Assembly (NCBI GenBank): GCA_963931925.1
Contig: OZ007570.1
Coordinates: forward strand, 25,916,804 to 25,980,803
Length of the DNA stretch: 64,000 nt
DNA from: Onchidella celtica
Lineage: Eukaryota; Mollusca; Gastropoda; Systellommatophora; Onchidiidae
Reading direction: 5' to 3'
Of this stretch, positions 12,288 to 20,136 are shown one piece after another. Positions within the stretch are counted from its first letter, which is position 1, and the number at the start of each line of letters is the position of its first letter. The position numbers and the translations under genes were made by a program. A model generated the notes under the pieces. That model worked only from the letters and a program-made list of their open reading frames with translations. It ran no database searches and was not told where the DNA came from.

Positions 12288-12305
12288 TGGGGGCTCGTCC
12301 GGGGT
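12288..12305 (+). other. Primer binding site, tRNA-Pro type
   Basis: Three bases after the 5' LTR comes TGGGGGCTCGTCCGGGGT. It matches 17 of 18 positions of the well-known tRNA-Pro primer site used by murine leukaemia-type retroviruses, differing only at position 17. The initial TGG pairs with the CCA end of the primer tRNA. Position and match make minus-strand priming by tRNA-Pro the clear reading. Confidence 0.88.
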
Positions 12306-12395
12306 CCGATCAGATCAGAACAGATTCAACTCAGACCATCGAAGTGTTTCTAAAGTACAGTAAATTGTGTAAAGATCATCGAGGATATTCACAAC

Positions 12396-14360
12396 ATGTC
12401 AGAGGCTATTGGAAGGCTTGGCCAGGAAGCAGACGCCTTGGAGCTCACTGGGAAGGAGAGACAGGACTACATCCGTGAAGGCCTAAGGGAGGAAAGAGAG
12501 AGGCAAGAGCGCATGGAGCAACTGAAGATGGAAAGACAGGCTCAGGAGAAGGAGGCTGAACGACAGGCTCAGGAGAAGGAGGCTCAACGACAGGCTCAGG
12601 ACAAGGAGGTTCAACGACAGCTGGAAAGAGAAAAGATGAACCACGAGCTGGAGATGGAGAGGATCCGCCATCAGCGTGGAGGTGAGTCGACGCAGGGGAC
12701 CAGCGACCACGCCAGTTCCAAGAGACCCAAGCTACTTGCATTTCAGGATGGGAAGGACGACCTTGATAGCTGGCTACTTCGTTTTGAGAGGTTTGCCGAG
12801 ACAGCGGACTGGCCCAGATCCACCTGGACGACATCACTGTCTGCCCTGCTGACTGGGAGAGCTCTGGAGTGCTTCTGTCGATTGCCGATCGATGAGGCCA
12901 AGGACTACGACAAAGTCAAGGAAGCTTTACAGAAGAGGTATAACCTGTCAGAGGACGGTTACAGACTCATGTTCAGACAAGGTAAGCCTGAAGATGGAGA
13001 AGATGTCGGGATGTTTCTAACTAGGATCAAGACTTACCTAGAGAGGTGGATAAAGCTATCAAAGACGGAGAAGACCTACGAAGGAGTAAGGGACCTGTTC
13101 GTAAGAGAGCAGTTTATGGATGCTTGCCCACCAGACTTTGCGACCCATGTGAGGGAGAGGAAGCCAAAGACGCTACAGGACGTCGCAGACTCGGCGGAGG
13201 CGTTCCTGGTAGCGAGGAACCGGACACTCAGCGGGAGTGCCAGACTGCAGAGCCGGCCAGTGCGACAGAGGCCCAACGGAGACAGAAGCCCACAGGTCTG
13301 CCATAGGTGCCAGAGGCCGGGACATAAGGCGACGGAGTGTCGTACCAAGATAAATGACAAAGGTGAGTTGAAATGTTACCTTTGTGGAAAGCCAGGCCAC
13401 GTTCGGAGAATGTGTCCAGCCCAGAAGGATACGGGGCGAGGCAAGCCGAACAAGGCGGCGGCGGCCGTAATTATAGCGGCGGACGAGTCGTCGAGACAGG
13501 ATGCGACGACGGCTGACACCAGCATCAACGTTCAAGCGGTAATGAAGGACGGGAAGCTCCAGTTAGCGGTGCCTGTTACGTGCGGAGGATGCAGTGACGG
13601 AAGGACCGTGGAGAAACTGAAGTTACCAGTGATGAAGGGCTTAATTGGAAATCGAGCAGTAGATGTCCTAAGAGATACCGGCTGTGAAGGTGTAGTGGTG
13701 CGGCGATCACTGGTGGACGACGGACAGCTCACCGGTGGGAAGAAACTTATCGCGAGGATCGATAACTCCTTGTTAGCGGCGGAGGAAGCCATTATCGACG
13801 TGAGAACACCTTACCTGACGGGCAGAGTGACGGCACTGTGTCTCCCGGAGACCATCTGCGACCTAGTAGTCGGGAACGTGGACGGAGCGAAGGACCCGTA
13901 CGACCCTGATACCGAGGTGATGGTAGGAGCGGTGACCACGAGGGCCCAGGAGAAGAGGAAGGACCAGTCTACGTCGCTGAGGGTTCCGAGGGCAGAACGG
14001 CACGCGGGAGTGGATAGGAAGGAACTCATCCGACTCCAGGAAGAAGACGAAGACCTCAAGAAGTTTGGGCAGAAGAAAATTCCGACCAACAGAGGCAATA
14101 AGTCCGTACACTTCGAGAGACACGGAGGTGTACTGTACAGGATTTATAAGGACATAAAACAGGCCACGATCACAAGACAAGTGGTACTACCCGAGAAACT
14201 GAGGGAGTATGTAGTGAGCGTTGCCCATGATTCTATCGTCGGCGGACATCTCGGAGTGAAGAAGACGAAGGACAGGGTGATGAGCAATTTTTACTGGCCT
14301 GGTATCGAAGGTGACGTCGCGGATACTGCCGCTCATGTGACATCTGCCAGAGGACAGTGA
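12396..14360 (+). CDS. Gag, protease and integrase N-terminus (one frame, truncated by frameshift)
   Basis: This 654-codon frame starts at an ATG about 110 bp past the 5' LTR. Residues about 18-95 form a highly charged coiled coil with a repeated QAQEKEA motif. Residues about 110-285 are capsid-like. Within them, residues 225-271 (VRDLFVREQF...VRERKP) resemble the SCAN domain. Two CCHC zinc knuckles lie at C302-C315 and C327-C340. An aspartic protease active site (DTG, D427) follows. Then, with no reverse transcriptase in between, comes the integrase zinc-binding region with H611 and H618. The Gag part would assemble particles and bind RNA, and the protease would process the polyprotein. There is no frameshift between gag and pol. 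The last 13 or so codons before the TGA are out of the integrase frame, because a base is missing near 14318. Confidence 0.93.
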   Translation: MSEAIGRLGQEADALELTGKERQDYIREGLREERERQERMEQLKMERQAQEKEAERQAQEKEAQRQAQDKEVQRQLEREKMNHELEMERIRHQRGGESTQGTSDHASSKRPKLLAFQDGKDDLDSWLLRFERFAETADWPRSTWTTSLSALLTGRALECFCRLPIDEAKDYDKVKEALQKRYNLSEDGYRLMFRQGKPEDGEDVGMFLTRIKTYLERWIKLSKTEKTYEGVRDLFVREQFMDACPPDFATHVRERKPKTLQDVADSAEAFLVARNRTLSGSARLQSRPVRQRPNGDRSPQVCHRCQRPGHKATECRTKINDKGELKCYLCGKPGHVRRMCPAQKDTGRGKPNKAAAAVIIAADESSRQDATTADTSINVQAVMKDGKLQLAVPVTCGGCSDGRTVEKLKLPVMKGLIGNRAVDVLRDTGCEGVVVRRSLVDDGQLTGGKKLIARIDNSLLAAEEAIIDVRTPYLTGRVTALCLPETICDLVVGNVDGAKDPYDPDTEVMVGAVTTRAQEKRKDQSTSLRVPRAERHAGVDRKELIRLQEEDEDLKKFGQKKIPTNRGNKSVHFERHGGVLYRIYKDIKQATITRQVVLPEKLREYVVSVAHDSIVGGHLGVKKTKDRVMSNFYWPGIEGDVADTAAHVTSARGQ

Positions 14361-14443
14361 ACAAGGGAGCGACTCCTAAGGTGCATTTGCAGAGTATGCC
14401 AGTGGTAGACGTCCCATTTAGGAGAGTGGCCGTGGACCTATAG
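14318..14443 (+). pseudogene. Frameshifted segment of integrase
   Basis: The integrase reading frame continues here in a third frame, shifted once near 14318 and again near 14440. Each shift is what a single-base deletion would give. The segment holds the two cysteines of the integrase zinc finger (CRSCDIC, about 14327-14347). It also holds the first catalytic aspartate of the DDE triad, at 14435-14437, just before an in-frame TAG at 14441. Two shifts in one direction only 120 bp apart, both inside a conserved enzyme, point to decay or assembly error rather than programmed frameshifting. As it stands, a continuous integrase cannot be translated from this copy. Confidence 0.85.
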
Positions 14444-16950
14444 GACCTATTGACCCCCCAAGTGAAGGCGGACATCGGTATATCCTGGTATACGTAGACT
14501 ACGCTACTCGTTACCCTGAAGCGACCCCCTTGAAGAAGATTGACGCGGAGACAGTAGCAGAAGCCTTAGTAAATATCTACAGCCGTTTGGGTGTGCCCGA
14601 AGAGATCTTATCTGATCAAGGGACTCAATTCATGTCGGACGTCATGAAAGAAACGAACAGATTACTGGGAATTCGACAGTCGACCACCACAGTCTACCAC
14701 CCTATGTGCAACGGGCTGGTGGAGCGATTTAATGGCACACTGAAGAAGACATTGAGGCGACTGTGCGCGGAGCAACCTAAGCAGTGGCACCGATACATTA
14801 ACCCGCTTCTCTTCGCGTATCGTGAAGTTCCCCAAGAATCGACAAAGTTCGCCCCATTCGAGTTGCTGTATGGAAGAACGGTGAGGGGACCGATGCACAT
14901 CTTGCGACAGTTATGGACCAAGGACGTAGAGGAGCCGGAGACAAAGACCAGTTACCAGTACGTCATGGAACTACGCGAGCGGCTGGAGGACACGTGGAAG
15001 TTAGCGACGGAAGAGCTCTCAAAGGCTCAAGGTAGACAGAAAACCTACTACGACCGGAAGGCGCGAGAGAGAAAGTTCCGCCCTGGCGACGAAGTTTTAG
15101 TACTGCTGCCGACAAACGCTAACAAGCTCCTAGTCCAGTGGAAGGGACCATACAAGGTAGTCTCGGTTGTCGGTGTCAACGACTACAGAGTCAAGATGGG
15201 TGTGAAAGAGAAGACATTGCACGCTAACCTTCTCAAGAGGTATATCCCCAGGACTACACTAGCGACGACGCAAGCAGCGGCGGCGGCAATGGGACCGGCA
15301 TCTGTCGTGACCGAGATGTGTGAGATGAACGACGGCAGGAGCGACACCACACCTGGAGATGTCGACGCTATGATGGACGACGACGGTGATGGTGCTGGGA
15401 CTGTGCTGGCAGAGGACGACGTGATGGACGAGAGTCAACCTGTAGAGTCAGCTGGCATGACAGTCATCGAGGACTGCGACCTGGAAGGCGACAACGGTGG
15501 AACGACGGAGGAACTTGCCGACCTAGGAAGCTGGGACCAGAAGGAAGGCTACGAAGATGTCCAATATGGAACGCAACTGACGCTGGAACAACGTCAACAA
15601 CTCTGCGACGTGGTGAAGGAGTATCAACGCATCTTCACCAGTCTCCCCGGATGCTGCCAGTTAGGCGAACATCGCATCGACCTGACATCAGAGATACCTG
15701 TTCGGCAACGACCATATCCGGTGCCCTATGCTATGCGCGACTCCTTGAAGGAGGAGCTTAGCACCATGGAAAGGTTGGGCATCATACGCAGGAGCTCATC
15801 AGCGTATGCTTCACCGGTTGTTGTGGTCAAGAAGAAGGATGGATCCAACCGAGTCTGCATCGACTACAGGAGGCTGAACAAGATCACTGTGTTCGACCCT
15901 CATCCGACAGCAGCCCCATCGGAAGTGTTCCAGAGTCTGTCGAGAGGAAGAATATTCTCTCGGATCGACTTGAGCAAGGGATACTGGCAAGTGCGAGTCC
16001 GGGAACAAGACATTCCCAAGACAGCGTTCGTCACCATGGGCGAACACTATGAATTCACCCGGATGCCCTTCGGGATGATGAACTCAGGAGCTACACTGAA
16101 CAGGATCGTGAAGCCATTGATCCAGGAACTGAACAATCTGATAGCGTATGTGGACGACCTGCTGATCCATACAGAGACATTCGACGAGCATGTGAAGGCT
16201 CTCAAGGAATTGCTGCAGAGGATGGACCAAGCTGGATTAACTGCAAGACCATCCAAGTGCCTGATTGGAACGTCTGAAGTGGACTTTGTTGGACACTCAG
16301 TGGGAAAGGGTATGATTGGCTTGTTAGAAGAAAATGTGTGTAAGGTGCGGGATGCACCCAGACCCACCACTAAAAAGGAAGTGAAAGCATTTTTAGCACT
16401 GGTGGGATATTACCAAGAATTTGTACCTAACTTTGCAGCCATTGCAGCACCACTGTCTGATTTGCTTAGAAAGGGTCAGCCCAATGCAGTTCAATGGGAG
16501 GAAGTGCAGGAGAAAGCGTACACTTCTCTGAAGAATGCCATTGTTTCCAAACCCGTGTTATGTTTGCCAGATTTTTCAAAAGAATTTGTCTTAGCAACTG
16601 ATGCATCAGATCGCGGGTTGGGTGCTGCTCTTATACAGGAATATGAGGGAAAGTTGTATCCTGTGGCATATGCCAGTCGTAAGTTATTGCCTCGTGAGAC
16701 GAAATATTCAGTCTCAGAGCGAGAATGCCTAGCCATCGTTTGGGCCGTAAAGAAGTTTACTTTGTATTTGTATGGTAAGGAGTTTGTGCTCCAGACTGAC
16801 CATAGGTCATTAGAGTATTTGAATTCTGCCAGATTTGACAGCCCAAAGCTATTACGATGGAGTCTATTTTTACAGTCATATCGATTCAGGATTAGGTATG
16901 TCAAGGGCAAGGAAAATGTCGGCGCCGACTTCCTGAGTAGAGTGTTTTGA
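14440..16950 (+). CDS. Integrase core, GPY/F module, reverse transcriptase and RNase H
   Basis: The frame has no ATG of its own at the start. It is the continuation of the upstream polyprotein after the second frameshift, open for 836 codons to TGA at 16948. Order of domains: integrase core with the second aspartate in LSDQGTQF (codon at 14614) and the glutamate in NGLVERFNGT (14722); a GPY/F module (VQWKGPYKVV, about 15133-15165); an acidic linker rich in Asp and Glu (about 15290-15540); Ty3-type reverse transcriptase with IDLSKGYWQV and the YVDD active site at 16147-16158; RNase H with ATDAS, a SERECLA glutamate, QTDHRSL and a final GADFLSR. Reverse transcriptase and RNase H look intact. 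There is no chromodomain and no envelope gene. Confidence 0.94.
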   Translation: MGPIDPPSEGGHRYILVYVDYATRYPEATPLKKIDAETVAEALVNIYSRLGVPEEILSDQGTQFMSDVMKETNRLLGIRQSTTTVYHPMCNGLVERFNGTLKKTLRRLCAEQPKQWHRYINPLLFAYREVPQESTKFAPFELLYGRTVRGPMHILRQLWTKDVEEPETKTSYQYVMELRERLEDTWKLATEELSKAQGRQKTYYDRKARERKFRPGDEVLVLLPTNANKLLVQWKGPYKVVSVVGVNDYRVKMGVKEKTLHANLLKRYIPRTTLATTQAAAAAMGPASVVTEMCEMNDGRSDTTPGDVDAMMDDDGDGAGTVLAEDDVMDESQPVESAGMTVIEDCDLEGDNGGTTEELADLGSWDQKEGYEDVQYGTQLTLEQRQQLCDVVKEYQRIFTSLPGCCQLGEHRIDLTSEIPVRQRPYPVPYAMRDSLKEELSTMERLGIIRRSSSAYASPVVVVKKKDGSNRVCIDYRRLNKITVFDPHPTAAPSEVFQSLSRGRIFSRIDLSKGYWQVRVREQDIPKTAFVTMGEHYEFTRMPFGMMNSGATLNRIVKPLIQELNNLIAYVDDLLIHTETFDEHVKALKELLQRMDQAGLTARPSKCLIGTSEVDFVGHSVGKGMIGLLEENVCKVRDAPRPTTKKEVKAFLALVGYYQEFVPNFAAIAAPLSDLLRKGQPNAVQWEEVQEKAYTSLKNAIVSKPVLCLPDFSKEFVLATDASDRGLGAALIQEYEGKLYPVAYASRKLLPRETKYSVSERECLAIVWAVKKFTLYLYGKEFVLQTDHRSLEYLNSARFDSPKLLRWSLFLQSYRFRIRYVKGKENVGADFLSRVF

Positions 16951-17733
16951 ATAGTACAAGTTCAGTGAGATGTATTGTAACCCAGAGTTTTGCCTGTTAA
17001 AAACGTTTCTGGGATGGCTGTATTGTACTGTAATGGTATATTTGAATGAGTATTGAATTATTGGCCGGTAGAGAGCCACTATGTCCTAGTCATGTTTTGA
17101 TCTTGTATCATATTAACATTATTTGTTACCAATGGGACAATGTAATTTTTGAAGACTGTAACCCAAATGGGAACTGCGAGCAAGCAGTGATTTTGTATGT
17201 TGCATTGATGTAATTTACGAGTGGCCTAAGCTTGGGCAGTATCGGTATTGCTTGGTTATAATTCGTTTGATTTGATATGATGAAGTTAGACCCTGATCAG
17301 TGGTCGATATGTGTGGGTATACATGCCATTGTATGTATGACTTCATGCATTTTTTTTTTTCAGGACAGTCATTGTTATGCACAACGTTTATGGGCTATGT
17401 TTCGTGCACGAAGCATTGTGTATTGGATGGCCATCGTTCACCATTGTATGATTTTTAATAGTATCATTGAACATCGTTTCACCACAGTGGTGGTAGTGTA
17501 TTATGTATAATAGTAGGCCTACTGTTGACCATGGTTTTGTAATGGTACTGCAATGATATTGTAATGAGATTGTATTAGTGTTATAAGGATACTATGGTTA
17601 TTGTATTGTACTTGGGATATTGGGAAGGCACCTAGTACATTATTAGCAATGTCTATTGTAAGATTGGAGATGTAAGTATTCTATGATAATGTAGACGCTT
17701 TATGATGTAGATAGTTGAAGAATGTTCAACTTA
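16951..17733 (+). other. Non-coding 3' region of the LTR element
   Basis: About 780 bp between the RNase H stop codon and the polypurine tract. It is T- and G-rich with many ATG and TTG triplets and a T10 run near 17351. No open frame longer than 77 codons and no envelope-like or membrane protein is present. It could hold packaging or RNA export signals, but nothing in it is recognisable. Confidence 0.6.
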
Positions 17734-17746
17734 AATTGGGGAGTTG
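17734..17746 (+). other. Polypurine tract candidate
   Basis: AAATTGGGGAGTT(G) lies directly upstream of the 3' LTR start. A short purine run at this position primes plus-strand DNA synthesis in LTR elements. The tract is short, and three bases (TTG) separate the G-rich core from the LTR. A small hairpin (GTTGAAGAATGTTCAAC) precedes it. Confidence 0.55.
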
Positions 17747-18373
17747 TGTAGCGTCCCACTAGTTGAACGATCGATATTTTCTCACCCCCCCCCCCCCCGC
17801 TTGGCGAGTCTCACTCGGCGACCTTCCTCCCCCCTCTCGCCAGCAAGACCGGTATTTCTCTTTGATGTGGCTTGTTTGTGTCACTGTAGAAAATCTAGAG
17901 AGTCTGGAAGATACTGCGGTGTCCGAGATTACGCTAGGTCGACCTTGAGTGATGTAATTCTGTGACGTGTCTGTGTACGATTGGATGGCTGGTATGTGTC
18001 CCGAACGATCTAGGTCTGTCTCGTGCTTATGGGGCGGTAAAGCCGCTTCCTGAACGTTCCTGGGCGGAATATATATAAGGAGGGCCAGGCGAGTAGGAGG
18101 GGTGCAAATCGTGGGTGAAAATCGTAAGGTGCAAATCGTAGGTGTGAAAATCCAGTGGTAGTTAGAAGTGTGTCTTCCCGGCTAGCTAGGTGTAAGTAAC
18201 TTGTGGATATCAGCTCTTGTTTACAGTTATTAAACGTTAGTATTAAATTGTTCATCGGATCCTGTTATTTATTTCTACAACAGTTCGAGACAGTTTCGTT
18301 TTTTAAGGGGTAGACGATCAGTTCATCTGACTCTCCCCATTATAACGTGCTGAAATTTGCATCAACTGTTACA
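17747..18373 (+). repeat. 3' long terminal repeat
   Basis: This 627-bp copy of 11660-12284 has the same termini and the same C14 run. It has the clearer TATA box (TATATATAAGG near 18069) and one extra TG near 18143. It is followed at once by the GGGCA target duplication. Confidence 0.95.
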
Positions 18374-18378
18374 GGGCA
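18374..18378. repeat. Target-site duplication, right (GGGCA)
   Basis: The second copy of the 5-bp duplication flanking the LTR element. It matches 11655-11659 exactly. Confidence 0.9.
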
Positions 18379-18620
18379 CTAAGAGTTAATATTACTTGAC
18401 AGAGGGTGGGACACGGGGTTGAGTCGGGGTATGGAAAGTGAAAAACACGGTTGCAGAGTAAAGTTATAAGCATGAGTAAAGTAGTGACCTAACTCCGATT
18501 TTGGCTGGAAACTTAAGAACGTGTACGGGCCCGTCCAGTCTATCAATGAAAAAATTCAACTCCCCCTAGACGAAATAAGCCATTTAGTGTCTTTTCTCTT
18601 AGTCTGCTGTTTAAATCTAA

Positions 18621-18623
18621 AAC

Positions 18624-18659
<36 letters not shown>
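18621..18659. repeat. (AAT)n microsatellite
   Basis: About 12 uninterrupted AAT/ATA units. Confidence 0.95.
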
Positions 18660-18837
18660 TGCACAACAATTTTCTCAAAAATAGTTACAGTACAGTTAGT
18701 GCACTCTTGTTTTCATTGGCACACTTTGTTAGGAGAATAGTCCTAGTAATGTAAAGTATTATCTTAGGAACGGACAAATACAAAAGCGCAAAATCAAAAG
18801 ACGGGTAGTGAAGATATTTACATGTTGTTTTTGTGTG

Positions 18838-18892
18838 TGTGGGGGGGGGGGCGGTTGGGAGTGGGGGGGGGCGGTGAGCGTGAGGTGGCTTA

Positions 18893-18958
<66 letters not shown>
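18838..18958. repeat. G-rich and GA microsatellite
   Basis: A short GT run leads into G11 and G8 runs (about 18833-18872). After a 25-bp spacer comes a pure GA run from 18897 to 18958. Translated frames here are Arg-Glu or Ser-Leu artefacts. Confidence 0.95.
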
Positions 18959-18959
<1 letters not shown>

Positions 18960-18961
<2 letters not shown>

Positions 18962-19815
18962 GAGTAGAAGAGAGAAATACCAAAAGAGGTCTCACTGAAG
19001 AAAAATAAAACCACCCCTCTGACTGACAGATTTTTCAGGTCCTGTCTTGTGTGTGTATGCGATGGGGAGGATGGGGGGTGGGGGTTAAGACTTTGTTCGC
19101 TTACGCATATAGACTATCAATGGGAACAGGAGAGAAAGGATGAGAGAGACACCCCAATGAAGGAAGATAAATGCCATTCCTCTTCTCGACAGGTTTTTCA
19201 CAGCCTGACCTTTGCAGACATCCGGGGAGGAGGCAAGGGATCAGTGCATGCTGCTTTTTTTATACCATTCTCATTGCATATCATGTTCCTTTTTATCATT
19301 TCCCACCAGAGATTAAGGGGGATCGATCCTACACCCACCCCTAAACCCCTACCCACATCCCTTGCCTAAATGCCATCACTCAAACTCTAATGAAATGCCC
19401 CACAACTGACCGCTGGAGTTCATCCGATCTAGCGCCAGCATCGACGTCTTCACTGAGACCTGGACAGAAGTTGAACAGATTCAAAGTTACACAGTCCGCA
19501 TCTTCAAACATTAGCATTCATAACATTTTGGCTTCTTCCACAGTATTATGGTCGTAGGAGCCCTTTGACTATTGTGCAGATGATGAAATTGTACAAATTA
19601 CTGTTGTATGCTTTCATGGAGAGTCTCTTGGGACATGCTGCTTAAAATAGTATAGACAGTTACTGATATTCATAATATAACAGCGTCTTCCATTACGCCA
19701 CAATTGTTTATTTTGGAGCCCTTTGGCCATGATGAATAAAGTAACAATTACAAAATAATTATTATTAATGTTTTCTTGTAAAAAAAAAAAAAAAAATATG
19801 ATTTTCGTTACATTC
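18960..19815. other. Non-coding stretch, no gene seen
   Basis: Sequence between the GA repeat and the LINE. It has G-rich patches near 19060-19085 and an A15 run at about 19781-19797. Open frames are short and without domains. The phrase GGAGCCCTTTG occurs twice (about 19557 and 19716), hinting at a weak local duplication. Confidence 0.5.
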
Positions 19816-19825
19816 TCTCTGAGCA
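19816..19825. repeat. LINE target-site duplication, left
   Basis: TCTCTGAGCA precedes the element and is repeated exactly at 23149-23158. Neighbouring bases differ on both sides, so the duplication is 10 bp. Confidence 0.9.
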
Positions 19826-20136
19826 CTGCTCCAATTGTTCATGCCTTGACGTGGAGGAGTGGCTTGCGTGTCCCAGTGATCCCAGGAGCTAAGCCAGCGG
19901 AGGCCTCGTGCCCCTGATAGCTTTAAGCAAGCTGGACAGGTCATGGGGGAAGGACCAGACAAGATTGAACAGACCGGCCCTCCAGGTTCGGGGGTTGGGC
20001 GTAGGGCTAACAACCCTACCCTGAAATCCTTGTTGGGGTGACCTTACTTGGAGAAACAAAAATCGTTACGGAAACAGCAACATGGAAAAACCAACGTTCT
20101 GGATGTGATGGACCTTCTGAGTACTTCGCGACTCGT
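19826..20136 (+). other. LINE 5' untranslated leader
   Basis: About 311 bp with a GC-rich start (TGGAGGAGTGGCTTGCGTG). The reading frame of the ORF is already open from at least 20038, but the first in-frame ATG is at 20137. RTE leaders are expected to carry an internal promoter. None is recognisable here, and upstream out-of-frame ATGs are present (for example near 19840 and 19944). Confidence 0.6.

Larger units (their letters stand above)
11655..18378 (+). mobile_element. Full-length Gmr1-like Ty3/gypsy LTR retrotransposon
   Basis: The 6.7-kb element is bounded by a 5-bp direct duplication, GGGCA, at 11655-11659 and 18374-18378. Next come LTRs that start TGTAGCG and end TTACA. Inside, in order, are a tRNA-Pro-type primer site, a gag-protease-integrase N-terminus frame, a broken integrase segment, an integrase core-reverse transcriptase-RNase H frame, about 0.8 kb of non-coding DNA and a short purine-rich tract. 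The reverse transcriptase and RNase H are clearly Ty3/gypsy in type, but integrase precedes reverse transcriptase. That order is the hallmark of the Gmr1 clade, first described from deuterostomes. The LTRs differ by about five substitutions and one 2-bp indel, so the insertion is fairly young. Two frameshifts in integrase mean this copy probably cannot move on its own. Confidence 0.95.

Noticed and set aside
14313..14443. Programmed ribosomal frameshifting in pol
   Set aside because: There are two shifts only 120 bp apart inside one enzyme domain, with no slippery heptamer or downstream structure recognised. Deletion or assembly error explains both better.
12445..14475. Minus-strand open frames of 75-130 codons across the gag-protease frame
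   Set aside because: They are antisense shadows of the long plus-strand gag-protease-integrase frame and have no family features.
16951..17746. Envelope gene of the LTR element
   Set aside because: No open frame over 77 codons, no signal peptide or membrane anchor pattern. The element is a retrotransposon without envelope.
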